A stretch of DNA of 64,000 nucleotides from NCBI RefSeq assembly GCF_007997015.1, contig NZ_VOSM01000001.1, positions 186,001 through 250,000 of the forward strand, in the 5' to 3' direction. The translations under genes and the position numbers were made by a program. Shown here piece after piece: positions 28,046-37,514 of this stretch. This DNA is from Lujinxingia vulgaris. GTDB lineage: Bacteria > Myxococcota_A > Bradymonadia > Bradymonadales > Bradymonadaceae. The notes under the pieces are model-generated. The model searched no databases, had not been told where the DNA came from, and saw only the letters and a program-made list of their open reading frames with translations. Every line of letters begins with the position of its first letter. Position 1 is the stretch's first letter.

Positions 28046-28819
28046 TCAGGGGTTGCGGTCGGGGCGGATCTCGAGATCGAAGGTGCGCCAGCGGGCGGGC
28101 AGGCAGAGGAGCTCATCGCTGAGTTCGAGGCGAAGCCAGAAGCGTACGGAGGGGTCGTCGAGGAGCTCGAGGGCGGGGAGGTTGGGGAGCTCGAAGGTGA
28201 GGTCGAGGCGGTGGGCGCTGGCGCGTGTGCGGGTGGAGGGTTGAGGGGGGCGGCGCCCCAGGGAGAGTTCGGCCGGAGCGCCGGCGTCGGGGCGAGTGGC
28301 GATGAGGGAGATGGCGCAGAGGTGGGGCAGAAGGCCGAGTTTTTGGGCGGTGCCGCGCTCCTCGATGGCGCAGAGGAGGTTGAGGGTGCTGTGGCCACGG
28401 GTGAGCGATGCGCCGGCGACCAGGCGTCGCTGGGGAAGATCGCGGGCCTGGGCCGGCAGCGTGGTGCGGGCGTCGGCGGGGCGAAGTTCGGGGGGCAGGG
28501 CGCCGCGGTCGGGGAAGGCCAGCCAGCCCGGATCACCGGGGCTTCCTGTGACGCGGATGGCCACCGGATCGTCGCCCTGCATCATGGAGTAGCCGATGAC
28601 GGCGTGCTGGCGGGTGAGGCCGGCTTCAATGCGCGCGACGAGTTTTTTCGCGGCGTCTTCGGCCTCAAAGCGCTGCAGGTAGATCTGGCGGTCGAGGGTG
28701 CCAACGCGCAGGATTGTGTGGCCGTCGGTGGCGATGACCTCCGGGAAGCGCTGGCCGTCGGGGCCGCGGTGGGTGCGCCAGAGGAGGAAGGGAAGATCGG
28801 TGGGTGATGGTGCGGTCAA
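28046..28819 (-). CDS. Hypothetical soluble protein
   Basis: A 257-residue frame starting at TTG with AGGGG upstream. Residues 20-80 (PEVIATDGHTILRVGTL, YLQRFEAEDAAKKLVARIEAGLTRQH) have a faint resemblance to a WGR-type domain, but key residues are missing. The rest is beta-rich (LDLTFELPNLPALELL, FWLRLELSDELLCLP). Codon use and GC at third positions match neighbouring genes, which supports coding. It is divergent from the lipoprotein gene. Function unknown, and the start is uncertain. Confidence 0.6.
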   Translation of the reverse strand: MTAPSPTDLPFLLWRTHRGPDGQRFPEVIATDGHTILRVGTLDRQIYLQRFEAEDAAKKLVARIEAGLTRQHAVIGYSMMQGDDPVAIRVTGSPGDPGWLAFPDRGALPPELRPADARTTLPAQARDLPQRRLVAGASLTRGHSTLNLLCAIEERGTAQKLGLLPHLCAISLIATRPDAGAPAELSLGRRPPQPSTRTRASAHRLDLTFELPNLPALELLDDPSVRFWLRLELSDELLCLPARWRTFDLEIRPDRNP

Positions 28820-28978
28820 GGTGGGCCCCTGGAAGTGAGAGTGTGGCGGGTAGGGGAGTGTAATGGCAGCGGCGATGCGATGCCAGCAGCGAGGGTTGTT
28901 TTGACCCGGAAGAGATGGTGGTCCACCATGGCTGGCGAGTCGACGTGGCGGTTCTCAAAAGACGTTGAGGGAGTAGCG

Positions 28979-30838
28979 ATGAAGTTGAAGACGACAGGGA
29001 TGTTGGTGGCGCTGGTGGTGGCGGGGATGTGGGGGTGTGAGACGCCGCGCAGCGGTGAGGGGAGCGAGGAGGGGGAGAAGGGGGCAGAAGTTCAGGAGCA
29101 GAGCGGGTCCGGGGAGGAGCTTGTACTGCAGGCGGCGGCGTTGCGCGACCGGGGCTTCGAGGTGCCGGTGACAATCGAAGCGGCCGAGGCGGTCGCCGGG
29201 CGACCGGCCTTGCCGGGGGCGGTGGAGGCGGAGCGGGCGCGGATCTCAACGGGGCTTTACGGCGATGCGGGGGCGTTGAGGCTGGAGGCGGATCGGAGCC
29301 GTTCGCGGGCCTCGGCCGTACTTTCGGAAGATGGTTTGCGGGTGCAGCAGGTGGGGGAGGGGGCTTCTTCGCAGTGGGCGGCGGCGGTTGCCGCGAGCCG
29401 GGCGCTGGAGGAGGAGGTCTTCGGGGCGATGGCGCCGGCGCAGACGGTGGATGGGTGGCTTGCGCGGGAGGTGGTGCTGGGGGCGGGGCCGATGTTTGCG
29501 GCGACGCTGGCCCTGGCGCAGGCGCAGCAGATGAAGGTGGATGCGGCGCTGATGGCAAGGCGGCCCGATCTTGTGGAGCGGGTCGAGGGGGTGGGGACGT
29601 TGCTCAAGGGTGAGGGGAATGGTTTGGGGGCGGCGGTGACCCGGGAGGCGCTGGCGCTGGGCGCGGCGCTCTACCGTGCCCGAGGTTGGGCGGGGGTGGA
29701 GTGGGGGCGGGTTGAGGGGGCCGCTCGGAGCGTGGAGGTGGTGCGACCGGATCGGTGGTTGGCCGGCGACGGGGTGGCGACCTGGCAGTGGCCCGAGGCG
29801 TTTGAGGAAGTGCAGGAGGCGCGTGGTTGGGAGGAGGTCGCCCGCGGGGAGGTGGGGCCGCTTCTGACGAGCGTGTGGTTGGAGGAGGTGCTGCCGGCCA
29901 GTGAGGCGCGCTCGATCTTCGGGGCGTGGTTGGCCGACAGCTACCGGGTCTATGAGGAGCCGGGGGAGGCCGGGCAGGCCTTTGTGTGGTTGACCGCCTG
30001 GCGTACGCCTCATGAGGCGCAGCAGGTGGCCGGGGCTTTGGAGCAGGCGCTGCTGGCGACGTTGGGGCGGGATGCGCGCGCCGGGCGGATGCGCGTGGCG
30101 GTGCAGGGGCTCAACGTGGCGCTGACGAGCTATGAGAGCGCTCAGGATCCGCAGCTTCTCGATGATGAGATCAAGGCGCTGGCCGGGGCGGCGGTGGCGT
30201 TTTTGCCCGAAGATCCGGCGCCGATGACCTTTGTGCCCACGACCTACGAGCGTTACGTGGAGGCGGCCCGGGAGGCGACGCTTGAGGACTCCACGTGGAT
30301 CGATCCGGCGGCGGGCTGGCAGATGTCGCTGGGGGCGTTTGATGCGTGGAAGGTCCAGAAGAGCGATGAGGTGCACGTGCGCTGGTTTGCGACCCATGAA
30401 GACGGCGCGCTTGTGCAGTGGACGACCGAGCTTGTCGATCCGCTGGGGCCAACGTTTGGCGAGGAGGGGTATGTGAGCCAGCTCAAAGCAGCGTTCGCGA
30501 GCTCGGTGGTGGGGTCCTCGCCGCAGGTTGTGGTCTCGCAGGGGGAGGAGGGCCCGCGGGTGCTGCTCTCGGCAGCCGGAGAGGTGGATGGGGAGGCGAC
30601 AGAGCTGCGCCTGTGGCAGTGGGAGCGTGGGGAGGTGATCGTCTCGTACAGCGTGCAGGAGCCGGGCAGCGGGTTCGGGGAGCGGCTGGGGGAGGCGCAG
30701 ACGGCGCTGGAGACGCTTGAGGTGTACGGTGAGCCCCTTGTGGCGGCGTCGCGGGAGGTTGAGGTTGAGGCCGGGCAGGAGGGCGTCGACCACCGTGATG
30801 AGGCGCAGGGGATACTTGAGTTTCGGGTGGAGGAGTGA
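28979..30838 (+). CDS. Large lipoprotein of unknown function
   Basis: A 619-residue protein whose signal peptide ends in the lipobox VAGMWGC (about Cys20), followed by a Glu/Gly/Ser-rich linker. The mature chain is mixed helix and strand with many Trp, and has no Cys after the lipid anchor. The ATG at 28979 is preceded by GAGGGAG. Its stop is 13 bp from the stop of the convergent penicillin-binding protein gene with no visible terminator between them. No family was recognised. Confidence 0.72.
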   Translation: MKLKTTGMLVALVVAGMWGCETPRSGEGSEEGEKGAEVQEQSGSGEELVLQAAALRDRGFEVPVTIEAAEAVAGRPALPGAVEAERARISTGLYGDAGALRLEADRSRSRASAVLSEDGLRVQQVGEGASSQWAAAVAASRALEEEVFGAMAPAQTVDGWLAREVVLGAGPMFAATLALAQAQQMKVDAALMARRPDLVERVEGVGTLLKGEGNGLGAAVTREALALGAALYRARGWAGVEWGRVEGAARSVEVVRPDRWLAGDGVATWQWPEAFEEVQEARGWEEVARGEVGPLLTSVWLEEVLPASEARSIFGAWLADSYRVYEEPGEAGQAFVWLTAWRTPHEAQQVAGALEQALLATLGRDARAGRMRVAVQGLNVALTSYESAQDPQLLDDEIKALAGAAVAFLPEDPAPMTFVPTTYERYVEAAREATLEDSTWIDPAAGWQMSLGAFDAWKVQKSDEVHVRWFATHEDGALVQWTTELVDPLGPTFGEEGYVSQLKAAFASSVVGSSPQVVVSQGEEGPRVLLSAAGEVDGEATELRLWQWERGEVIVSYSVQEPGSGFGERLGEAQTALETLEVYGEPLVAASREVEVEAGQEGVDHRDEAQGILEFRVEE

Positions 30839-30851
30839 GACTCGCTACAGC

Positions 30852-33245
30852 CTAGCGAATCGCATCAAGGCGCAGAATCTGGCGGGATGCGCGGGTGGGG
30901 GCGAAGTCGCCCGGAGCGGTGCCCGGCACGAATAGGTAGGGCTGGCCGGGTTCGCCGGGCCGGGCGCGCAGGCCGGTGTCAGGGTCGATGAGGACTTCGT
31001 CGAGGGGGATGTTGCGCTCGGGCCAGGTGATGGCGGGGTTTTCGAGGTGGGGGTAGAGGTCGGCCAGGATGGGGAGGGCTGTGCGGCCGCCGTGTTCGCC
31101 GCGGCCCAGGGGTTCGGTGTTTTTGTCGCTGCCGACCCAGACCACGAAGGTGTGGTGGGGATCGGCGGCGGCGATCCAGGCGTCGAATTCGTTGGTGGTT
31201 CCGGTTTTGGCGATCAGGGGCCAGCCGTCGGGGAGGTCTGAGGCGGTGCCGCGGGTGGCGACCTGCGTGAGCGCGTGATGCAGCAGGGCGTTGGCGCGGG
31301 GGCCCAGGGCCTGCTCGGGAGGGTTGAGGGGGGCGGCGATGCGGGAGAGGCGCGCCGGGGCGGAGGCTGTGAGGGAGGTGAAGTGGCCGCGGTCGTTGAT
31401 GCGGCCGCTTTTGAGGTCGACGATGCGGTCGATGCTGCGGCTGGAGGTGGTCAGGCCGCCGCGGGCGACGCTTGCGTGGGTGCGGGCCATGTCGGGGAGG
31501 GTGACGCAGCTTGCGCCCAGGGCCAGTGAGGCGGTGGGGTCGAGCTCGGCGGTGACGCCCATCTTTCGGGCGCGGTTGATGAGCGCGGGGGCTCCCAGGC
31601 GCTCGTAGAGGTGTACGGCGGGGATGTTGCGGCTTGCGACCAGGGCGTCGAGGGCGGTGATGGTGCCTTTGAAGTCGGCGTCGGCGTTGCGGGGCTCCCA
31701 TCCTCGAGGCTGGCCGCGGGTTTCCACGGTGGTGGGGATGTCGCGTAGGGGGCTTGCCAGGGTGAGGGAGCCGGAGAGGGCTTCGGCGAAGAGGATGGTT
31801 TTAAACAGACTTCCGGGCTGGCGGCAGGCGCGCGTGGCGCGGTTAAAGGCGCTGCGATCGAGGCGGTGGCTGCCGACGCTGGCGAGGATGTCGCCGCTGG
31901 TGTGGTCGAGAAGGAGCAGGGCGCCTTCGGCGCGGGGGGCGGCGTGAAGCTGCCAGGGGGCGTCGGGGCTCAGGCGGTGGATAATGACGAGATCGCCGGG
32001 GTGGAGGAGGTTCAGGTAGGCGTGTGGGTCGCGTGGCGCGTCGGTGCGGGGATTGATGCCGCCGAGCCAGCGGAGCTCGTCTGCGGGGAGGGTGAGCTCA
32101 CCCCGGGGGGCGTGCAGGAGGATGCCGCGGCGGTCGACGGTGCGGACGAGCGCCGGGGTAACTCGAGTCGCGGCGTTGAGACCCTCGAAGAGGTGCGCGG
32201 GAGTGGGGGCGTTGGGGTTGGCGTGTGGGGCGTCTTTTAAACGTGCAACCGGGCCAGGAAAACCCTGGCGGCGGGCGTGGGCTTCGACGCCCTCTTGCAA
32301 GGCCTGACGGGCCAGGGCCTGCAGGGCGGGGCGGTGGGTGGTGACGATGCGCTGTGCGGCCTCATTCCAGTCGGTGTCGGGGTGGTGTTCGGCGACGTGC
32401 TGTAGGGCGTCGGCGTGGGCTTCGGGAAGTCGCAGGGCTGGCGAGGTCTCGGTGGTCGGGAGGCCCCCGAAGTCCAGAGGGGCTGCGACTTCGCGCTGGT
32501 AGGTGGCCGCATCGATGACGCCGATGTCATGGAGGCGGCGCAGCACGCGGTTTCGTTTCTGGGTGGCGATCTCGGGGGAGGCCACCGGGTTGTAGTTGCT
32601 GGGGGCGGGCAGGATGCCGGCGAGCATGGCCATCTGACCCGGGGTGAGGTTGTGGGGGGAGGTGTGGAAGTAGCGGTGGCTTGCGGCGGTGATGCCCCAG
32701 GCCTGCTGGCCGAAATAGACGTTGCGAAGGTAGGCCGCGAGGATCTCGGGCTTGGTGTAGTGGGCCTCGAGCTGGCGGGCGAGGAGGAGTTCCTGGATTT
32801 TGCGGTGGGTGGTCTTCTGCCGGTCCAGGAAATGTTTGGCGACCTGCTGGGTGATGGTGCTTGCGCCCTGCACGACTTCGCCAGCGCGCAGGTTGACGAG
32901 GGCGGCGCGGGCGATGGAGCGGGGGTTGTAGCCGCGGTGTGCGAAGAAGTCTTCGTCTTCGGCGGCGAGTACGGTGGTGATGAGCAGGGGGGGCAGATCG
33001 TCGTAGGTGGTGGGGAGGGGGGGCGCAGGCGAAGTGATGGGCCAGGCGTCGGCGGTGGTGATGTGGCCGGGGAGCTCGGGGTGCCAGGCGTTGAGGTCGG
33101 GCAGCGGGGGGAGGTTGGCGTGGGCGCGGGCGCTGAGCCGGGAGAGCCAGAGCGCGAGCGCGAAACTGGCGAGCAGGGCCAGCATGAAGGTGTAGAGGAG
33201 CGCGCGCTTGAGGGTCGAGCGCCAGGCCGGGGGCGTACGCTTCAT
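30852..33245 (-). CDS. Class A penicillin-binding protein (GT51 plus transpeptidase)
   Basis: A 797-residue bifunctional peptidoglycan synthase with one N-terminal membrane helix (about residues 17-34). The glycosyltransferase-51 domain has EDEDFFAHRGYNPRSIARA and GASTITQQVAKHFL. The transpeptidase domain has the active-site Ser in PGSLFKT, an SRN motif (ASRNIP) and KTGTTNEF. Domain order and length match PBP1A/1C-type enzymes. The start overlaps the upstream outer-membrane protein stop (ATGA at 33242-33247), implying translational coupling. Confidence 0.93.
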   Translation of the reverse strand: MKRTPPAWRSTLKRALLYTFMLALLASFALALWLSRLSARAHANLPPLPDLNAWHPELPGHITTADAWPITSPAPPLPTTYDDLPPLLITTVLAAEDEDFFAHRGYNPRSIARAALVNLRAGEVVQGASTITQQVAKHFLDRQKTTHRKIQELLLARQLEAHYTKPEILAAYLRNVYFGQQAWGITAASHRYFHTSPHNLTPGQMAMLAGILPAPSNYNPVASPEIATQKRNRVLRRLHDIGVIDAATYQREVAAPLDFGGLPTTETSPALRLPEAHADALQHVAEHHPDTDWNEAAQRIVTTHRPALQALARQALQEGVEAHARRQGFPGPVARLKDAPHANPNAPTPAHLFEGLNAATRVTPALVRTVDRRGILLHAPRGELTLPADELRWLGGINPRTDAPRDPHAYLNLLHPGDLVIIHRLSPDAPWQLHAAPRAEGALLLLDHTSGDILASVGSHRLDRSAFNRATRACRQPGSLFKTILFAEALSGSLTLASPLRDIPTTVETRGQPRGWEPRNADADFKGTITALDALVASRNIPAVHLYERLGAPALINRARKMGVTAELDPTASLALGASCVTLPDMARTHASVARGGLTTSSRSIDRIVDLKSGRINDRGHFTSLTASAPARLSRIAAPLNPPEQALGPRANALLHHALTQVATRGTASDLPDGWPLIAKTGTTNEFDAWIAAADPHHTFVVWVGSDKNTEPLGRGEHGGRTALPILADLYPHLENPAITWPERNIPLDEVLIDPDTGLRARPGEPGQPYLFVPGTAPGDFAPTRASRQILRLDAIR

Positions 33246-34699
33246 CAGAAGCTCATGCCGGCGCCCAGGCCGATGTTCCAGAGGCGCACGGTTTCAAAGA
33301 CGCCGTCGTCGCGCAGCTGCCAGAGGCCGCCGTACTGGGCGTGGGCGTAGAGGGGCCCCCAGAGGCCGAGGCGGCCTTCGGCGACGGTGAGGGCGCCGTC
33401 GAGCTCAAAGAGGCCGTCGGCGACGCCTTCGGAGGCGGGGGCGTCGAGCTGCGCTTTGTAATAGAAGGCGCCGAGCTGCAGGCGACTGGCGAGCTGGAGG
33501 GCGGCGCGGGTGCGCAGGGCGGCGTTGCCGGGGCCCTGGGCGTCTTCATAGGCGGCGCTCAGGGTCAGGATGCCGGCCAGGCGGGCCTGGATCCAGGCCT
33601 GGGCGCCGTGGCGGGTGGCGGGGTCGGTGGAGCGAGCCACACGAAGTTTGGGGCCGGCCAGCCCGGGCTCGGTGGGGGAGAGGGTCTGGAAGCGGGAGAC
33701 TTCGTAGAGAGGGTCGATGTATTCGGGGAGGTAGCGGTCGGTGAGACGGCGGTACTCCACGCGCGCGGAGAGCTCGACGGGGTCGGCGATGTTCTGGCGC
33801 CAGAGCAGGCCGGCGTGCAGGCCGCTTCCCAGGCCGAGGTGGGTGTTGAGGTCGAGGTAGGGGGTGATGGAGAGGCGCGCGCGCTCGACGAGGTTAAAGC
33901 GGGCGTCGAGGCCGAGCAGGGTGGTGGGTTGGGAGCTTTCGACCAGGGGCTCTCGGGTGGGGCCGGCCAGGGCTGTGCCGTCGGGGTTGCGCTGAAGGTC
34001 GGTCGGAGCTCGGAGGTCGGTGACCAGGGTGGCGCCGAGCTGGAGGCGGTCCAGTGCGCGGGGGGCGCTCTCGATGAGTGTGGTGGGGCGCAGGTGGGCG
34101 CGGATTCCTAAGAGGTTGGGGCTGACGAGGTTGTTGGCCAGAAGTTCAACGCCGGCGCGCTTTAAGTCGAGGTGCGCGCGCAGGCCCAGGCGGTAGTGGT
34201 CGGTGGTGATGACGTTGTAATAGCCGCCGATGATGGTGCCGTTTCCGAGCGAGGCGCCGCCGAGCTCCCCGAGGCGTACGTAGAGCGGGTCGTTGAGGGT
34301 GCCGTACTCCAGGCGTCGGATGATGCGCAGGTAGTCGGAGAGCTCCAGCCAGTCTTCTTCGCGCAGGAGGGCGTCTTGCTCGGGGGCGCGGTCGGCCAGG
34401 CGCAGGCGCAGGGGGACTTGCAGTCCGGCGTGGAAGAGCGCGGAGCAGGTGCCGCCGCCTTCGCAGAGGGGCGCGGGCAGGGGCTTGATGAAGGTGAGGC
34501 GCGGGGTGAGGTTGAGGAAGATGTCTTCGGCGATGGGGCCGACGCCGGCCTCGGCCGAGAGCATGATCACCGCGGCGTCGGCGCTCTTCGCGTCCTCGTT
34601 GGCCTGGGCGCTGGCCCGGGGGGAGAAGGCCAGCAGGCTAAGGCCTGCCAGGAGGGTGGTGAGGGTGCGGTGCCGCAACCAAAGCATAGAGGGGCCCAT
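33245..34699 (-). CDS. Probable outer-membrane beta-barrel protein coupled to a PBP
   Basis: A 484-residue protein with a signal peptide ending PRASAQA and a beta-strand-rich mature chain ending in Phe (LGAGMSF), as expected for an outer-membrane barrel. A CEGGGTC pair lies in an early loop. An ATG at 34699 or 34687 is possible. It overlaps the class A penicillin-binding protein gene by one codon, so the pair is one transcript; barrel and peptidoglycan synthase may be made together. The family was not recognised. Confidence 0.75.
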   Translation of the reverse strand: MGPSMLWLRHRTLTTLLAGLSLLAFSPRASAQANEDAKSADAAVIMLSAEAGVGPIAEDIFLNLTPRLTFIKPLPAPLCEGGGTCSALFHAGLQVPLRLRLADRAPEQDALLREEDWLELSDYLRIIRRLEYGTLNDPLYVRLGELGGASLGNGTIIGGYYNVITTDHYRLGLRAHLDLKRAGVELLANNLVSPNLLGIRAHLRPTTLIESAPRALDRLQLGATLVTDLRAPTDLQRNPDGTALAGPTREPLVESSQPTTLLGLDARFNLVERARLSITPYLDLNTHLGLGSGLHAGLLWRQNIADPVELSARVEYRRLTDRYLPEYIDPLYEVSRFQTLSPTEPGLAGPKLRVARSTDPATRHGAQAWIQARLAGILTLSAAYEDAQGPGNAALRTRAALQLASRLQLGAFYYKAQLDAPASEGVADGLFELDGALTVAEGRLGLWGPLYAHAQYGGLWQLRDDGVFETVRLWNIGLGAGMSF

Positions 34700-34859
34700 G
34701 GCGAGTTCATCAACAGAGATCCGGCAGGCAGCCTAGCGCGAGGCGTCGGGCGGGACAACCGGGGTGGGGAGCGGCGGGCTTGTCGGGGCGCAGGTGGATC
34801 ATTACACTCCGCGCGATCCTGCGGCCTATGAAGGGCCGCCATCGACCGGTGAGCAGAAG

Positions 34860-35819
34860 ATGACGCGAGTGTACACGACGATCGAGGAGGCCGGCGCCGA
34901 GCTGGAGCGCTCGGTGGTGACGATAGGCAACTTTGATGGGATGCACCGCGGGCATCAGGCCATCTTTGCGCAGGTCAAGGAGCAGGCCGCGCAGCTGGGG
35001 GCGACGCCGGTGGCGATGACCTTTGATCCGCATCCGGTGGCGTTCTTCAGGCCGGAGGCAGCGCCCGCAAAACTCAGCGTGGCGCCGCAGAAGTACGCGC
35101 TGATGGGGAGCTACGGGGTGGAGGCGGTGGTGGCGCTGCGCTTTGATAAGGCGCTGGCCTCGATGAGTCCGCAGGCGTTTATCGAAGAGGTGCTTGTCGA
35201 GGGGCTGGGGGCGGTGGAGGTGGTGGTCGGCGAAGATTTTCGTTTCGGGCATCAGCGCGAGGGGACGACGGAGCTTTTGAGGGAGCAGGGGGAGCGTTTC
35301 GGGCTGAAGGTGGTGGTGCCGAAGCTCGTGGAGGTGGAGGGGGAGGTTGTCAGCTCGACGCGGGTGCGCGCGCTGGTGGCTTCGGGAGAGCTTGAGGCTG
35401 TGCGCCGTCTGCTGGGGCGGCCTCATCGGCTGGCTGGCGAGGTGGTGCATGGGGAGGCGCGGGGGAGGGCGTTGGGGTTTCCGACGGCGAACCTGGAGGT
35501 GGCCGAGGGCATGGCCCTGCCGCCGGACGGGGTGTATGCCACGCGCCTTGCCGTGGGCGGCGCCGGTGGGGGCTGGCAAGCGATCACCAATATCGGGACG
35601 CGACCGACCTTTGGGGGCGGGGCGCGCACGGTGGAGACCTTTGTGTTGGAGGAGGGGGTGGAGGAAGAGCTCGACCTCTACGGGGAGGAGGTGATGCTCT
35701 CGCTTTATCGTCATGTGCGCCCGGAGATGAAGTTTGAGTCGCCTGCGGCGCTTGTGGCGCAGATTCAAGACGATGTGGCGCAGGTGCGCGCCTATTTTGA
35801 GGAGGGCGGCGATGCCTGA
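34860..35819 (+). CDS. ribF: Bifunctional riboflavin kinase/FAD synthetase
   Basis: A 319-residue RibF that converts riboflavin to FMN and FMN to FAD. The nucleotidyltransferase domain has GNFDGMHRGHQ (HxGH-type motif) and MTFDPHPVAFFRP. VSSTRVRALVASGELE marks the domain end, and the flavokinase domain has GRALGFPTANL and TNIGTRPTF. Length and order are as usual. The ATG at 34860 begins the conserved sequence; an upstream extension is unlikely. The next gene starts inside its last codons. Confidence 0.95.
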   Translation: MTRVYTTIEEAGAELERSVVTIGNFDGMHRGHQAIFAQVKEQAAQLGATPVAMTFDPHPVAFFRPEAAPAKLSVAPQKYALMGSYGVEAVVALRFDKALASMSPQAFIEEVLVEGLGAVEVVVGEDFRFGHQREGTTELLREQGERFGLKVVVPKLVEVEGEVVSSTRVRALVASGELEAVRRLLGRPHRLAGEVVHGEARGRALGFPTANLEVAEGMALPPDGVYATRLAVGGAGGGWQAITNIGTRPTFGGGARTVETFVLEEGVEEELDLYGEEVMLSLYRHVRPEMKFESPAALVAQIQDDVAQVRAYFEEGGDA

Positions 35820-36273
35820 TCCCGATGTTCTGAAGCGCTTTGCTTCCGAGGAGCACAGCGAGGCGACGTGGCGGTCGATGTGGCAGGAGCTTCGCCGCGG
35901 CACCGCGCTGGAGGTGCACGAGGTGGAGCTTATCGCGGTGGATGACGAGGGTATTACGCTCTCGATGGCGATGGGGCCGCACGCCTTGCAGCCTTTCGGG
36001 CTTTTGCACGGGGGCATCAGCATGCTGCTGGGGGAGTCGGCAGCGAGTATGCATGCATGCTGGAAGCTGGACCTGACGAAGCGTGTGCCGGTGGGCATTG
36101 AGATCAACGGCTCGCATATGCGCAGCGCTACCGAGGGGGTGATCGTGACGCGGGGGCGAGTGCTGCGAAAGAGCCGCACGTTGATTCACCATGAGGTTGA
36201 GATCGTGCAGGCTGAGAGTGGGAAGACGCTCTCGGTGATTCGGGTCACGAATCTCTTTAAGGCGATCGCCTGA
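35812..36273 (+). CDS. Hotdog-fold thioesterase (PaaI family)
   Basis: A 153-residue protein of the PaaI-type acyl-CoA thioesterase family. The conserved LLHGGISMLLGESAAS carries the HGG motif and the general base Glu; NGSHMRSATEG and VIVTRGRVL follow, as in the family. It overlaps the ribF stop by eight bases with a GAGGAGG ribosome site inside ribF, so the two are co-translated. The substrate acyl-CoA is not known; a hotdog domain of about 150 residues is the normal size. Confidence 0.88.
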   Translation: MPDPDVLKRFASEEHSEATWRSMWQELRRGTALEVHEVELIAVDDEGITLSMAMGPHALQPFGLLHGGISMLLGESAASMHACWKLDLTKRVPVGIEINGSHMRSATEGVIVTRGRVLRKSRTLIHHEVEIVQAESGKTLSVIRVTNLFKAIA

Positions 36274-36481
36274 GTTTGTCGGGGGATGGGGGGCGTTGGT
36301 GGCAGAGCGAGTTGCCAGGGGGGGGCGTCTTGTTCTCTGCGATGTTGTGTCTAAGCTGGCGGCCGAGTACGTGCCGGGCCCGTTGCCGGGCTGCGTGATG
36401 AGTCTGTTGTTCGCTCCGGGCGTTTTACGAACGGAGCTGTGTGTGAATGAACATGTCGTTCAACCTGAAGTGGAGAAGTCG

Positions 36482-37510
36482 ATGTTGAAGTTGCAGAAGT
36501 TGGGCGTTGCGCTGGGTAGTGGTCTGGCGGTGATGGCGATGGCAAACGGGGCGTTTGCGCAGGATGCGGATGCGCCGCAGTACGTGGGGCAGGAGGCGCT
36601 CGATGTGAACGAGCAGCCGCAGGGGTTCAGTGGCAACCTGGGTGTGGAGGCCAGCTTCAACCTTGTCTCCAACCAGAATGTGATCGGTCAGAACGAAGGC
36701 ACGTCCTTTTTGCTGGGTGGGGCGGTCAACGGCGGACTCGATTATTTTTCGGGCAAGCATCAGTGGCGCAACACGCTTGGCTACAACACGAGCTGGGCGC
36801 GCACGCCGGTGCTCCAGGAGTTCGTGAAGAACAACGATAAGCTGGAGCTGGAGAGTATTTATAACTACCTGCTCAACGACTGGATCGGTCCGTATGCGCG
36901 TGCGAGCGCCGAGACGAGCTGGTTTGCCACGGAGCTGGTGAGCGCGGAGCCCACCGGATATCTGATCACGCGCGAAGATGGCACGGTGGACGGGGAGGTG
37001 ACCGATCGTCTGCGCGTGGCCGACCCGCTCACTCCGCTCAACCTCTTCCAGTCTGCCGGTGTGGCGCTGGAGCCGGTGCGTCAGGAGGCGGTTCGCGCCA
37101 CGCTTCGGGTGGGCTTTGGTGCCCGTGAGGCGCTGGCCGCCGGCGTGCTCGTGGTCCAGGACGACGATGCGACCGCCGATGTGGAGCTCGTGGAGTTGAG
37201 CAACGCGTACCAGGCCGGTGCTGAGGCGTTCATCGGGGTGGAGGGTAAGTTCCCCGAGCAGCGCGTGGACTACCGGGTGGGGGCCACAGCGCTTGTGCCC
37301 TTCTTGAACAATGATGACGAAGATCGCTCCCCCTTTGAGCTGACGCGTATCGGGATGACCGGAAAGGTGCGCGTGGCGATTGTGGACTGGATGGGGCTGA
37401 CCTACAGCCTGATGGTGTTGAGCGATCCGCAGCTGCTCGATGAGACGCAGGTCCAGAACAGCGTGCTGCTGACCTTTAACTACACGCTGATCGACACCGC
37501 CGAGGAGTAA
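36482..37510 (+). CDS. Outer-membrane protein, DUF3078-like
   Basis: A 342-residue protein. GGAGAAG supports the ATG at 36482; the signal peptide ends NGAFAQDA. The mature chain is beta-rich (FSGNLGVEASFNLVSNQNVIGQNEGTSFLLGGAVNGGLDYFSGKHQWRN is the N-terminal part, seen as alternating strands) and ends LLTFNYTLIDTAEE. The N-terminal pattern with LVSNQNVIGQ resembles DUF3078 proteins thought to sit in the outer membrane. The following CPBP gene starts four bases later. Confidence 0.75.
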   Translation: MLKLQKLGVALGSGLAVMAMANGAFAQDADAPQYVGQEALDVNEQPQGFSGNLGVEASFNLVSNQNVIGQNEGTSFLLGGAVNGGLDYFSGKHQWRNTLGYNTSWARTPVLQEFVKNNDKLELESIYNYLLNDWIGPYARASAETSWFATELVSAEPTGYLITREDGTVDGEVTDRLRVADPLTPLNLFQSAGVALEPVRQEAVRATLRVGFGAREALAAGVLVVQDDDATADVELVELSNAYQAGAEAFIGVEGKFPEQRVDYRVGATALVPFLNNDDEDRSPFELTRIGMTGKVRVAIVDWMGLTYSLMVLSDPQLLDETQVQNSVLLTFNYTLIDTAEE

Positions 37511-37514
37511 AGCT

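Noticed and set aside
26521-28536. A 671-residue version of the phosphohexomutase
   Set aside because: The extra N-terminal part is Pro/Ala/Ser-rich shadow sequence overlapping the gene at 28046-28819; the conserved start is at 27897.
29246-30793. A 515-residue minus-strand open frame opposite the large lipoprotein
   Set aside because: Arg/Pro/His-rich composition and no signal; the plus-strand lipobox protein is the better explanation.
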